From: Rouxiella silvae
GTDB lineage: Bacteria; Pseudomonadota; Gammaproteobacteria; Enterobacterales; Enterobacteriaceae
DNA: 64,000 nucleotides
Assembly: GCF_002093625.1 (NCBI RefSeq)
Contig: NZ_MRWD01000005.1
Coordinates: 1-64,000 of the forward strand
Reading direction: 5' to 3'
Shown here: positions 1 through 8,793 of the stretch, in pieces
How the letters are laid out: every line of letters begins with the position of its first letter
Position numbering within the stretch: the first letter of the stretch is position 1
Position numbers and translations under genes: made by a program
The notes under the pieces: generated by a model
The model's input: only the letters and a program-made list of their open reading frames with translations
Database searches by the model: none
Told to the model about the DNA's origin: nothing

Positions 1-37
1 AGCTAACCAGTACTAATGACCCGTGAGGCTTAACCTT
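1..37 (+). rRNA. rrl: 23S rRNA, 3' end only
   Basis: The first bases match the extreme 3' end of enterobacterial 23S rRNA, finishing at the conserved GGCTTAACCTT. The rest of the gene lies outside the window. Bases 38-161 are the 23S-5S spacer. The gene is followed by 5S rRNA and two tRNAs, as in the E. coli rrnC operon. Confidence 0.93.
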
Positions 38-161
38 ACAACACCGAAGGTGTTTTAGAGAGACACAAAGACTTAAGTTTCAAGAAAAAACAGCTTGTTC
101 AAAGATTGGTTCTGATGGCTTACCCTGAATGATGGGGAAAGCGGTTAGAATAAAACGAATT

Positions 162-281
162 TGCCTGGCGGCAGTAGCGCGGTGGTCCCACCTGACCCCA
201 TGCCGAACTCAGAAGTGAAACGCCGTAGCGCCGATGGTAGTGTGGGGTCTCCCCATGCGAGAGTAGGGAACTGCCAGGCAT
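162..281 (+). rRNA. rrf: 5S rRNA
   Basis: A 120-nt gene starting TGCCTGGCGGCAGTAGCGCG and ending CTGCCAGGCAT. The two ends pair to form helix I, and the sequence is close to identical to E. coli 5S rRNA. It is a component of the large ribosomal subunit and is processed from the rrn transcript. Confidence 0.97.
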
Positions 282-370
282 CAAATTAGTCTTCTATTCC
301 CCTGACAAGGAATAACAACGAAGACAAACTGACCTCAGACCGATTGTCTGAAGTGAGTGAAAGAACCGGT

Positions 371-447
371 GGAGCGGTAGTTCAGTTGGTTAGAATACCT
401 GCCTGTCACGCAGGGGGTCGCGGGTTCGAGCCCCGTCCGTTCCGCCA
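371..447 (+). tRNA. aspT: tRNA-Asp (GTC anticodon)
   Basis: A 77-nt cloverleaf starting GGAGCGGTAG and ending in encoded CCA. The anticodon loop CTGTCAC carries GTC. It is the first distal tRNA of the rrn operon, in the position of aspT after E. coli rrnC. Confidence 0.96.
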
Positions 448-500
448 ATTATCAAAATTATGCCTGCTAAAATTTAGCAGGCATAATACTAAGTAGATTT

Positions 501-576
501 AGGGGCGTAGCTCAGTTGGTAGAGCACCGGTCTCCAAAACCGGGTGTCGCGAGTTCGAATCTCTCCGCCCCTGCCA
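501..576 (+). tRNA. trpT: tRNA-Trp (CCA anticodon)
   Basis: A 76-nt cloverleaf starting AGGGGCGTAG and ending CTGCCA. The anticodon loop TCTCCAAAA carries CCA. It is the second distal tRNA of the rrn operon, in the position of trpT in E. coli, 53 nt after tRNA-Asp. Confidence 0.96.
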
Positions 577-584
577 TATTAAAG

Positions 585-613
585 ACCCTTCACGAAAGTG
601 AAGGGTTTTTTTT
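585..613 (+). terminator. rho-independent terminator of the rrn operon
   Basis: A perfect 9-bp stem (ACCCTTCAC / GTGAAGGGT) with a GAAA loop is followed by a run of eight T. It begins nine bases after tRNA-Trp and closes the rrn transcription unit. Confidence 0.92.
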
Positions 614-827
614 CGTTCTGAATAAGACGAAACTGCACTCTTCCCGCCCCATAATTCCTTCGAATGCCTAAAATATCCCCTTTTATGTTCAAAAAGAAGA
701 CGAAAATTTTCCTCATTGACGCTCTTAAGCTCTCTATGAATAAATTTCGAACGTGCCGTTGTGTGTTTTACTGCCTAATTTTTGTGATTTTCTAGCTGAA
801 TACATGCACGAATTGATTGTTAATCAT

Positions 828-849
828 CTATGTGACCGCGCTCAACCTC
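828..849 (+). promoter_or_regulatory. possible CRP site upstream of ytfQ
   Basis: TGTGA-N6-TCAAC at 831-846 matches the CRP consensus TGTGA-N6-TCACA at eight of ten positions. It lies about 140 bp before the ytfQ start, a plausible place for catabolite control of a sugar importer. No clear -10/-35 pair was identified between 614 and 988, so this is inference from the motif alone. Confidence 0.35.
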
Positions 850-863
850 CCGTTTTTACAATA

Positions 864-922
864 CGCTAAAACTAAGTGTCGCCAGGTGAAGCTTTGTTCA
901 CCCGCGAAACTCGGTTTTAGCG
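864..922. repeat. nested inverted repeat in the ytfQ leader
   Basis: An outer perfect 9-bp inverted repeat (CGCTAAAAC at 864-872, GTTTTAGCG at 914-922) encloses an inner perfect 6-bp one (GGTGAA at 885-890, TTCACC at 897-902). It ends 66 bp before the ytfQ ATG. It could be an operator for a sugar-responsive repressor, or a folded 5' leader of the mRNA. The rest of 614-988 shows nothing else I can name. Confidence 0.6.
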
Positions 923-988
923 CTTTTCTATGCCGCACCCTACATGACACAACAAAAAGTAGCTCAGACTACGCGTGAGGAAAGAATA

Positions 989-1945
989 ATGTATAAACGT
1001 TTATTACTGGCAGCCGCGGTCGCAACGGCATTTTGTGGAGCGGCTCACGCTGCCCCCTTAGTCGTCGGATTTTCTCAAATCGGTTCTGAATCGGGCTGGC
1101 GTTCCGCAGAAACCAAAGTCTCCAAACTGGAGGCACAAAAACGCGGAATAACTCTGAAAATAGCCGACGCTCAACAAAAACAAGAGAATCAAATCAAGGC
1201 AATACGTTCGTTCATTGCCCAGGGCGTAGATGCCATCTTTATCGCCCCAGTGGTCGCTACTGGCTGGGCGCCGGTACTGACGGAAGCTAAAGAAGCCAAG
1301 ATCCCGGTATTCCTGCTAGACCGTACTATCGAAGTCAGCGATCCCACTCTTTATACCGCCGCCGTGGCGTCAGACAGCGTACACGAAGGCAAAGTCGCAG
1401 GGGATTGGCTGGTCAAAGAGGTGGCAGGTAAGCCCTGCAACGTCGTTGAACTACAGGGAACCGTCGGTGCGAGCGTTGCGCTAAACCGTAAGCAAGGTTT
1501 TGCTGACGCCTTGAAAGCGGCCCCTAATGTGAAAATTATTCGCTCTCAGTCCGGTGACTTTACCCGCAGCAAGGGCAAGGAAGTGATGGAAAGCTTCATC
1601 AAGGCTGAGCAAAACGGCAAAAATATTTGCGCGGTCTATGCGCACAACGATGATATGGCGATTGGTGCGATTCAGGCCATTAAAGAAGCAGGTTTGAAAC
1701 CCGGTTCGCAGATTAAGGTCGTCTCGATTGACGGTGTGCCTGATATCTACAAAGCCATGCTCAACGGTGAATCTAATGCCTCTGTTGAATTAACGCCAAA
1801 CATGGCTGGGCCAGCGTTGGATGCGCTGATCAAGATGAAAAAAGACGGCACCCAGCCTCCAAAGTTTATTCAGACTCAATCAACTCTGGTGCTGCCTGAC
1901 ATGGCGCAGAAAGAGTACGACATGAAAAAAGACATGGGCTACTAA
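989..1945 (+). CDS. ytfQ: Galactofuranose ABC importer, periplasmic binding protein YtfQ
   Basis: Substrate-binding subunit of a sugar ABC importer; the E. coli orthologue binds galactofuranose and also galactopyranose. The protein has 318 residues, the same as E. coli YtfQ. A signal peptide (MYKRLLLAAAV...) ends at AHA, with mature protein starting APLVVGFSQ. It is a periplasmic-binding fold of the LacI/ribose-binding type, and long blocks such as KGKEVMESFIKAE and YAHNDDM are shared with YtfQ. The ATG at 989 was chosen because GAGG precedes it and the signal peptide starts there; a longer frame from 944 would bury the signal peptide. First gene of a four-gene operon that in E. coli lies elsewhere. 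Confidence 0.93.
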   Translation: MYKRLLLAAAVATAFCGAAHAAPLVVGFSQIGSESGWRSAETKVSKLEAQKRGITLKIADAQQKQENQIKAIRSFIAQGVDAIFIAPVVATGWAPVLTEAKEAKIPVFLLDRTIEVSDPTLYTAAVASDSVHEGKVAGDWLVKEVAGKPCNVVELQGTVGASVALNRKQGFADALKAAPNVKIIRSQSGDFTRSKGKEVMESFIKAEQNGKNICAVYAHNDDMAIGAIQAIKEAGLKPGSQIKVVSIDGVPDIYKAMLNGESNASVELTPNMAGPALDALIKMKKDGTQPPKFIQTQSTLVLPDMAQKEYDMKKDMGY

Positions 1946-2073
1946 ACCTGCTTTCCGGCTCTGGTTGATGAGTAATATTAATTCAATATTATTCATAACG
2001 GAGAGCCGGTTTCATCATCCCATTTTGCACATACAGGCGTTATCGTGCGCATGCTGTCGGGGTCGAGAATCTA

Positions 2074-3579
2074 ATGGATCATCTCCAATCATCAACCTTA
2101 CTTGAGGTGCGCGGTTTATCCGTTGAGTTTCCTGGAGTAAAAGCGCTGGAAAAAGTGGATTTTACGCTTAATCGTGGCGAGATCGTGGCGCTATTAGGTG
2201 AGAACGGCGCAGGTAAATCCACGTTGATTAAAGCGCTTACCGGCGTCTATAAACGTTCGGCAGGCAGCGTTTATCTCAATGGTGAGCCTATTGAGGCCAT
2301 CAATACCGCTCACGCTCAGGCGCTGGGCATTGGCACCGTTTATCAGGAAGTGAACCTGCTGCCGAATATTTCCGTAGCAGCTAATTTATTTATTGGCCGA
2401 GAGCCCACACGCTTCGGGCTGGTGAACCAGCGAAAAATGGACCAGCAGGCAGAAACGCTGCTCGCCGGTTATGGGCTCCATCTTGACGTCGGCCAGCCTC
2501 TTGCCGCCTATTCCATCGCGATTCAGCAAATCGTGGCTATTGCCCGCGCTGTGGACCTTTCTGCACAAGTCCTTATTCTGGATGAGCCTACCGCCAGCCT
2601 CGATGCAAAAGAAGTCAGCATGCTGCTCGATATCCTGACGCAGTTGAGAGATAAAGGGATGGGCATGGTGTTTGTCACCCATTTTCTCGATCAGGTTTAC
2701 CGCATCAGCGATCGAATCACCGTATTACGTAACGGAAAACTGGTCGGCACCTCGCTTACCCAAGATCTGCCGCGCATCGAACTGGTGCCAATGATGCTGG
2801 GACACAGTTTCGATGAGGCCTTACTCAAGCGCGGCGAGCACCGTGCAGTGACGGGCGATCCGCTGGTTGATTTTAAAAATTATGGCCGACGTGGACTGGT
2901 CGAGAACTTTGACCTCAGCGTACGGCGTGGCGAAATTGTCGGGCTTGCCGGTTTGCTGGGGTCTGGGCGTACTGAAACCGCTCAGCTTATCTTTGGCATC
3001 AAAAGTCATGATACGGGTACCGCTAAAGTTAATGGTCAGGATGTGACCATTCGTACCCCGCGCAAAGCGGCAAAGCTGGGGTTTGGTTACTGCCCGGAGG
3101 ATCGCAAAACTGACGGTATTATTGGTGCCGCGACGGTGCGTGAAAACATTATTTTGGCGCTGCAGGCCCAGCGTGGCTGGCTACGTCCCCTTTCGATGAA
3201 AGAACAAAATCAGATTGCCGACAAGTTTATCAAACTGTTGGGGATCCGCACCCCCAGTGCCGAACAGGAAATACAGTACCTGTCGGGCGGTAATCAGCAA
3301 AAGGTGCTGCTTTCGCGCTGGCTGGCGACCAATCCCCGCTTTCTTATCCTCGATGAGCCTACTCGCGGCATCGACGTCGGCGCACATGCTGAAATTATTC
3401 GTCTGATTGAAAAACTCTGTGATGAAGGGCTGGCACTGCTGGTTATTTCCTCCGAACTTGAGGAGCTTGCGGGCTACGCTGACCGAATCGTGGTTCTTCG
3501 CGACCGTCGTCATATTACTCAAATCGAGCAGGACCAAATTTCGGTTCCGGCCATCATGACTGCGATTGCGGTTCAATAA
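2074..3579 (+). CDS. ytfR: Galactofuranose ABC importer, ATP-binding protein YtfR
   Basis: Double ABC ATPase of 501 residues that powers the YtfQRT-YjfF sugar importer at the inner membrane. The first nucleotide-binding half has an intact Walker A (GENGAGKST, residues 42-50) and Walker B (ILDEPT). The second half has the degenerate GLLGSGRTE Walker A usual for sugar ATPases of the RbsA/MglA type, then LSGGNQQK and a second ILDEPT. Similarity to E. coli YtfR runs end to end. It follows ytfQ by 128 bp, a gap that contains a short AT-rich inverted repeat (AATATTAATTCAATATT, about 1974-1990), and it ends 10 bp before ytfT. Confidence 0.93.
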   Translation: MDHLQSSTLLEVRGLSVEFPGVKALEKVDFTLNRGEIVALLGENGAGKSTLIKALTGVYKRSAGSVYLNGEPIEAINTAHAQALGIGTVYQEVNLLPNISVAANLFIGREPTRFGLVNQRKMDQQAETLLAGYGLHLDVGQPLAAYSIAIQQIVAIARAVDLSAQVLILDEPTASLDAKEVSMLLDILTQLRDKGMGMVFVTHFLDQVYRISDRITVLRNGKLVGTSLTQDLPRIELVPMMLGHSFDEALLKRGEHRAVTGDPLVDFKNYGRRGLVENFDLSVRRGEIVGLAGLLGSGRTETAQLIFGIKSHDTGTAKVNGQDVTIRTPRKAAKLGFGYCPEDRKTDGIIGAATVRENIILALQAQRGWLRPLSMKEQNQIADKFIKLLGIRTPSAEQEIQYLSGGNQQKVLLSRWLATNPRFLILDEPTRGIDVGAHAEIIRLIEKLCDEGLALLVISSELEELAGYADRIVVLRDRRHITQIEQDQISVPAIMTAIAVQ

Positions 3580-3589
3580 GGGGATATCC

Positions 3590-4609
3590 ATGACGAACAG
3601 GAGTCTGCCGATGACAGGAAGGCCGCGCAAGGTCCGCTGGGTATTTCCCAAAGGGGCTACTCAGGTTGGCGCGTTTCTGGCTATCTTGGTAATTGATAGC
3701 CTTGTCGCGCCCGGTTTTTTTAACATTCACCTACAGGACGGCCGACTGTTTGGCAGTTTGGTCGATATTTTCAACCGCGGTGCCCCAGTAGCTATTCTTG
3801 CACTGGGTATGACGCTGGTTATCGCCACCGGAGGAATAGACCTCTCCGTCGGTGCCGTGATGGCCATTGCGGGTGCCACGGCGGCCACGATGACCGTCAA
3901 TGGCTATCCTCTTACCACGGTAATACTGGCCGCCGTTGGCGTTGGCGCAGTCTGTGGCCTGTGGAACGGCTTTTTAGTCGCCGTACTGCAAATACAGCCG
4001 ATCGTTGCCACGCTGATGCTAATGGTTGCCGGACGCGGTATTGCGCAGTTGATCACCGAGGGACAAATCGTCACCTTCGAGCACAATGGACTCTCGCAGT
4101 TTGGCAGCGGATCGCTGCTGACGTTGCCGATGCCGGTGATTATTGCCGCGGTGATGCTGTTGTTGCTGTGGCTGTTAACGCGTAAAACGGCGCTGGGGCT
4201 GTTTATCGAATCTGTGGGTATCAACGTTCGATCGTCTTACAACGCCGGCGTTAATGCGCGTCTGGTGCTAATTTCGGTTTACATCATCTGCGGAGTCTGC
4301 GCCGCGGTGGCGGGCGTGATTGTAACGGCTGACATTCGCGGAGCCGACGCCAATAACGCCGGACTGTGGCTGGAGCTGGACGCCATTTTAGCCGTGGTTA
4401 TCGGTGGCGGTTCACTCTTGGGAGGGCGATTCAATCTGCTTCTTTCACTTATCGGTGCGCTTATTATTCAGGGCATGAATACCGGTATTCTTCTTTCGGG
4501 CTTCAAACCCGAGTTTAACCTGGTGCTCAAAGCGGTGGTGGTGTTAGCCGTGCTGGTCGTCCAGTCACCTCGCGTTTCTCTTCGCGGTCTGTTTCGGAGG
4601 AAAGAGTAA
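3590..4609 (+). CDS. ytfT: Galactofuranose ABC importer, permease YtfT
   Basis: Inner-membrane permease of the BPD_transp_2 type (RbsC-like), 339 residues with many hydrophobic segments. The family motif ATGGIDLSVGA occurs after the second hydrophobic stretch, as in E. coli YtfT. The ATG at 3590 was chosen because AAGGGG precedes it; an upstream frame from 3566 would overlap ytfR. It probably pairs with YjfF as a heterodimeric channel. Its stop overlaps the yjfF start (TAATG), which suggests translational coupling. Confidence 0.9.
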   Translation: MTNRSLPMTGRPRKVRWVFPKGATQVGAFLAILVIDSLVAPGFFNIHLQDGRLFGSLVDIFNRGAPVAILALGMTLVIATGGIDLSVGAVMAIAGATAATMTVNGYPLTTVILAAVGVGAVCGLWNGFLVAVLQIQPIVATLMLMVAGRGIAQLITEGQIVTFEHNGLSQFGSGSLLTLPMPVIIAAVMLLLLWLLTRKTALGLFIESVGINVRSSYNAGVNARLVLISVYIICGVCAAVAGVIVTADIRGADANNAGLWLELDAILAVVIGGGSLLGGRFNLLLSLIGALIIQGMNTGILLSGFKPEFNLVLKAVVVLAVLVVQSPRVSLRGLFRRKE

Positions 4610-5595
4610 TGCTCAAGCGCAATCTCCCCCTGTTGATTACCATTTTGGTTTTTATCGCAGGCTACGGCTACTGTTTTTATCAGTTCCCCGGCTTCGCTTC
4701 CACGCGCGTATTATGCGACCTGCTGACGGATAACGCCTTCCTCGGTATCGTCGCCGTGGGCATGACTTTTGTTATTCTTTCCGGTGGCATAGACCTTTCA
4801 GTCGGATCAGTCATCGCTTTTACCGGCGTTGCGTTAGCAAAACTTATTGGTGATTACGGCGTACCGCCCGTCTATGCGTTTGCTATCGTATTGATTATGG
4901 GCGCGCTTTTTGGCGGACTGATGGGGTGGATAATCGACACCCTCAAGCTGCCAGCTTTTATCATAACCTTGGCCGGGATGTTCTTTATTCGCGGCATGAG
5001 TTTTGTGGTCTCTGAGGAGTCTTTACCGATTAATCATCCGCTGTATGCCACCCTGGCCAATTATGCCTGGAAGGTGCCCGGAGGAGGGCGATTTACCCTG
5101 CTGGCGCTGGTGATGCTTTGCGTGGTGGCGGTGGGGATTATTCTGGCTCACAGGACGCGGTTTGGTAACAACGTTTATGCCATCGGTGGCAATGCGCACT
5201 CTGCCGGACTGATGGGCGTGCCGGTGAGAAAAACCACGATTTATATTTATATGCTTTCAAGCTCACTGGCAGTGCTGTCAGGCATTATTTTTTCGCTTTA
5301 TACCTCGGCCGGTTATGCCCTAGCGGCAAGCGGCGTAGAGCTTGATGCTATCGCCGCAGTGGTTATCGGCGGTACGCTGTTGAGCGGCGGCGTAGGTACG
5401 GTGCTGGGCAGCCTGTTTGGCGTGATGATCCAGGGATTGATTCAAACCTATATCACCTTCGACGGAACGCTGAGCTCGTGGTGGACAAAAATAGTGATGG
5501 GCGTGCTGCTGTTTATTTTCATCGCGCTGCAAAAAGGCATGGGCTCCTATTGGTTAACTCGCCGAGCCCGTCACCCGCAGCTAAAAACAACCTGA
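4609..5595 (+). CDS. yjfF: Galactofuranose ABC importer, second permease YjfF
   Basis: Second RbsC-like permease of the importer, 328 residues, all-helical inner-membrane protein. It carries the family motif LSGGIDLSVGSV and is similar throughout to E. coli YjfF. The start overlaps the ytfT stop by one base and follows a strong CGGAGGAAAG ribosome site. It is the last gene of the operon and ends 15 bp before the converging hdfR gene; no clear terminator is visible in that gap. Confidence 0.91.
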   Translation: MLKRNLPLLITILVFIAGYGYCFYQFPGFASTRVLCDLLTDNAFLGIVAVGMTFVILSGGIDLSVGSVIAFTGVALAKLIGDYGVPPVYAFAIVLIMGALFGGLMGWIIDTLKLPAFIITLAGMFFIRGMSFVVSEESLPINHPLYATLANYAWKVPGGGRFTLLALVMLCVVAVGIILAHRTRFGNNVYAIGGNAHSAGLMGVPVRKTTIYIYMLSSSLAVLSGIIFSLYTSAGYALAASGVELDAIAAVVIGGTLLSGGVGTVLGSLFGVMIQGLIQTYITFDGTLSSWWTKIVMGVLLFIFIALQKGMGSYWLTRRARHPQLKTT

Positions 5596-5610
5596 CTCAC
5601 CAGTCCAGAG

Positions 5611-6438
5611 CTAAATACCGGTGCTCATCGGCGTTTTCAGTAGCTGTCTGATCAGTACTTGCTGATCGCTGTTTTGCAGCCAAACGGCGTATAGCGGCCT
5701 GATAACCGGCGGAATATCTTTATAAACCGACAGTTGAGGATAGTCTTTCTCCCAGTGGCTTGGGAGGAAGGCACATCCGCCAGTAGTATCAAGCAGCTGG
5801 CGGGTTAGATGTGCCGACGTCGTCGTTAGCACAGGTTCCTGATCGCTGGCCTGCATTCGGCTTTCCTGCTGTGGAAAATCCGCGCCCCATTCCAGTCTGA
5901 TGTACGCCCCCTGAGCCGTTTTATCTTGTTTATGCGAGCAAAAAAGACGTAACGAAAAATTACCCAGAAGCTGACTGGAGAGCTCATCCATCTTTGGCGG
6001 CTCGGTGGTGATGAGCAAATCGAGCTGTCTTTCATGCAGCTGTTTTACTAATGAATGGCGCAGCGCAACTCGTGCCTCCAGACGTAATGATTCACGTTGC
6101 TCATATAAAGCCTGTAGCCACGGTGTTAAATAAGCCTCCCAAAGCGAAGCCGTTGCACCAATCGATAATTCTGTGTGCTGTAGAGAGCGTACAACCTCTT
6201 TTTTGGCTAATTGCCATGTTGACATCAGGTTTTCTGCGTAAGGCAGCAGGCGCTCTCCTGCGGGCGTCAGGCGGATATTATTTCTATGACGTGTAAACAA
6301 ATTTGCGCCAAGTTGGGTCTCCAATTGGCGTATTCGAAAGCTCACCGCTGACTGCGTCAAATACAGAGATTCAGCCGCCCGACCAAAGTGACGAGTTCTA
6401 CTGACCTCCAAAAAGGTTTTCAGTAATTCCGTGTCCAC
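5611..6438 (-). CDS. hdfR: LysR-type regulator HdfR
   Basis: LysR-family DNA-binding regulator; in E. coli it represses the flagellar master operon flhDC and affects glutamate synthase genes. The N-terminal winged helix-turn-helix ([20 protein letters not shown]) is almost identical to HdfR, followed by a LysR substrate domain; total 275 residues. I chose the GTG start at 6438, giving VDTELLKTF as in E. coli, because GGAG lies six bases before it; an ATG at 6444 has no room for a ribosome site. Divergent from maoP, the arrangement of E. coli. Confidence 0.9.
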   Translation of the reverse strand: MDTELLKTFLEVSRTRHFGRAAESLYLTQSAVSFRIRQLETQLGANLFTRHRNNIRLTPAGERLLPYAENLMSTWQLAKKEVVRSLQHTELSIGATASLWEAYLTPWLQALYEQRESLRLEARVALRHSLVKQLHERQLDLLITTEPPKMDELSSQLLGNFSLRLFCSHKQDKTAQGAYIRLEWGADFPQQESRMQASDQEPVLTTTSAHLTRQLLDTTGGCAFLPSHWEKDYPQLSVYKDIPPVIRPLYAVWLQNSDQQVLIRQLLKTPMSTGI

Positions 6439-6556
6439 TACCATCTCCAAATTTTTTTGTCGTTAAGATTTAAATGTTTTGTTTTACAGATTGTCAAGCC
6501 TATCTAATACTCCGCGCCATAACAGCACGACCATGAGAGAATTAGGAGCGTGTCAG

Positions 6557-6895
6557 ATGGCGGAAAGCTTCACCACGACAAATCGTTTTTTTGACAATAA
6601 ACATTACCCTCGCGGGTTCTCCCGGCATGGCGATTTCACCATTAAAGAAGCGCAATTGCTAGAACGTTATGGCTATGCTTTCAACGAGCTGGATCTGGGA
6701 AAACGCGAACCGGTAACCGAAGAAGAAAAGCTGTTTCTGGATGTTTGCCGCGGCACCCGCGAGCCAGCAACCGACGCTGAAAAAGTGTGGAATAAATATA
6801 TTATTCGCACCCGTCGTCCAAAGAAATTCCATACGTTGTCAGGCGGCAAACCGCAGGCTGACACGGTGGAAGACTATACAGACAGCGACGATTAA
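6557..6895 (+). CDS. maoP: Macrodomain Ori organisation protein MaoP
   Basis: A 112-residue protein (formerly YifE, DUF413) needed with the cis site maoS to organise the Ori macrodomain of the E. coli chromosome. The sequence is strongly conserved from [20 protein letters not shown] to the acidic C-terminus EDYTDSDD. The ATG at 6557 has GGAG eight bases upstream and matches the E. coli start. It is divergent from hdfR and followed by a strong terminator. In E. coli maoS lies close to maoP; I could not identify it in the 118-bp hdfR-maoP gap. Confidence 0.93.
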   Translation: MAESFTTTNRFFDNKHYPRGFSRHGDFTIKEAQLLERYGYAFNELDLGKREPVTEEEKLFLDVCRGTREPATDAEKVWNKYIIRTRRPKKFHTLSGGKPQADTVEDYTDSDD

Positions 6896-6896
6896 C

Positions 6897-6922
6897 AAAA
6901 CGGGGCTTGTCCCCGTTTTTTT
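6897..6922. terminator. bidirectional terminator between maoP and yifB
   Basis: A 9-bp stem (AAAACGGGG / CCCCGTTTT) with a CTTGT loop and a T run on the plus strand; the leading A run gives a short U tract on the minus strand. It serves maoP and probably the converging yifB, whose stop codon abuts it. Confidence 0.9.
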
Positions 6923-8474
6923 ATGCCAAATTTTTATGCAACGTTAACAATAGCCGATCCATACAGCGATAGCTTAATGCTTCAGCGAGTTGCGCTTTTT
7001 GTATTGTTTCCTGCCGATTGAGATCGGCCAGCGTCCTGGCGACTTTCAATATCCTGTGCCACGCCCGTACTGATAACCCCAGCTTTTGTAACACACTTTC
7101 CAGAAACACGGCATCCTCCCGAGTTAATTTGCAAAATTGCTGTACCTCCGTACTGCTTAAATGCGCATTTAGCTTACCGGCTCGAGCCAGCTGACGCTCG
7201 CGGGCGGCGATCACGCGCGTTCTCACCTGCTGGCTGGTTTCCTGCGTTACGCGACTCGCCTGCTGGTGCTGCTGGCTAAGCAACCCGGGCGGCAATAGCG
7301 GCACCTCAAGGGAAAGATCGAACCGGTCGAGAAACGGTCCGGATAATCGGCTCAGGTAGCGCAGTATCTGCTGTGGCGGCGTTCGGTTGTGCTGACCTTG
7401 GTAGTGGCCGGTCGGACTAGGGTTCATCGCCGCTATAAGCTGCATACGTGCAGGGAAATCAACCTTTGCACGGGTTCGCGAGATGGTGATTTGGCCTGAC
7501 TCCATCGGCTGTCGCAGCGCGTCGAGCACTTTGCGCTCAAATTCGGGCAGCTCGTCAAGAAACAGTACGCCGTTATGCGCCAGCGAAATTTCTCCGGGGC
7601 GCGGAATGGTGCCGCCGCCGACCAAGGCATTAAGCGAAATACTGTGATGAGGTGAGCGAAAAGGGCGCAGGCGTGTATTGGCTGAACAGCCTTCGTACTG
7701 CCCTTGTGATGAAGAAACCAGACTGGCTATGGCCGCAGTTTCTAGTGCTTCCTGCTGGGTGAGCGGCGGCAAAATACCACGCAACCTGCTGGCCAACATG
7801 GTTTTCCCCGTACCCGGAGGGCCGAGCAACAAAAGATTGTGCCCCCCGGCGGCGGCAATTTCGAGCGCTCTTTTTGACTGCTCCTGGCCGATAATCTCGC
7901 TGAGATCTCCAACCTCGGGTTCGGATGATAACTCGGCATCGCGCTCTACGGCCAACAAGCTGCCGGTTCCCTGTAAAAAGGCGCAAACCTGCAGCAGGTG
8001 ATCGGTCACCCACACCTGATCTTCTTCAAGCAGTGCCATCTCCCGCTGGTTATCCGCGGGTAAAATCAGCTTCCTCCCCTCTTTTTGTGCAGCAATAGCC
8101 GCCGGAATAGCACCATTAACGCCGCGTATCGCGCCTGATAGCCCTAATTCACCAATAAACTCGTATTTCCCTAACTGGTCGGTAGCAAGTTGCTCAGAGG
8201 CCGCCAGAATCGCCAGCGCGATCGGCAGGTCATAACGGCCACCTTCTTTGGGCAAATCGGCGGGGGCGAGATTTACCGTAATGCGTTTGGGGGGAAAGGT
8301 GAATCCGCAGTTGATTAGCGCACTGCGAACGCGGTCTCTGGCCTCTTTAACCGCCGTCTCCGGCAGGCCGACCAGCGTGAGGGCGGGTAATCCGTTGCTG
8401 ATATGAACCTCAATGGATACGCGGGGGGCGACCACGCCTAACGATGCCCGAGTGTTCACAATCGACAGCGACAT
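6921..8474 (-). CDS. yifB: YifB family Mg chelatase-like AAA ATPase (ComM-like)
   Basis: A 517-residue AAA+ ATPase related to ComM, the branch-migration helicase acting in natural transformation; the role in E. coli is poorly defined. It has an N-terminal Lon-S16-like domain (LPKEGGRYDLPIA), Walker A GPPGTGKTMLASRL, the sensor region AAMNPSPTGHYQG and a C-terminal lid domain. The ATG at 8474 was chosen because GGGAGG lies just upstream and MSLSIVNTRA matches E. coli; a longer frame to 8630 adds unrelated residues. It converges on maoP. Confidence 0.9.
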   Translation of the reverse strand: MSLSIVNTRASLGVVAPRVSIEVHISNGLPALTLVGLPETAVKEARDRVRSALINCGFTFPPKRITVNLAPADLPKEGGRYDLPIALAILAASEQLATDQLGKYEFIGELGLSGAIRGVNGAIPAAIAAQKEGRKLILPADNQREMALLEEDQVWVTDHLLQVCAFLQGTGSLLAVERDAELSSEPEVGDLSEIIGQEQSKRALEIAAAGGHNLLLLGPPGTGKTMLASRLRGILPPLTQQEALETAAIASLVSSSQGQYEGCSANTRLRPFRSPHHSISLNALVGGGTIPRPGEISLAHNGVLFLDELPEFERKVLDALRQPMESGQITISRTRAKVDFPARMQLIAAMNPSPTGHYQGQHNRTPPQQILRYLSRLSGPFLDRFDLSLEVPLLPPGLLSQQHQQASRVTQETSQQVRTRVIAARERQLARAGKLNAHLSSTEVQQFCKLTREDAVFLESVLQKLGLSVRAWHRILKVARTLADLNRQETIQKAQLAEALSYRCMDRLLLTLHKNLA

Positions 8475-8793
8475 GCAGCCTCCCTGTGTGCATGAAAAAC
8501 GCATTATGGTCGTGCAAACTCTGGCCGTGAATTGGCAAAGCTTTTTTCTCCAAGACCTGCCGCAGGTTTTCTTTGCAACACTTACCAAAATGCATTTTTG
8601 TGGGAAGTGTCTCCAAATCCTCCGCAACACTCATTAACACTTAGCCTTTTTTCGATACAAATTAGCCCGCTAATAATCTTGCTGGCTTTTTAAGCCGCGT
8701 GTATTAATTAAAGCAGTGTATTTAACAATAAATAAACAAATACATCTTTCCTGAGCCGTCGTTACCCCTACTATTCGAATAAGGTATCTCATC
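8475..8793. other. divergent intergenic region between yifB and the MFS gene
   Basis: 319 bp without a convincing gene. It should hold the yifB and MFS promoters, but no clear -35/-10 pair stands out. An imperfect inverted repeat spans 8578-8610 (ACACTT ... AAGTGT arms around an AAAATGCATTTTT core) and could be an operator. AAGG at 8780-8783 is the ribosome site of the MFS gene. Confidence 0.4.
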
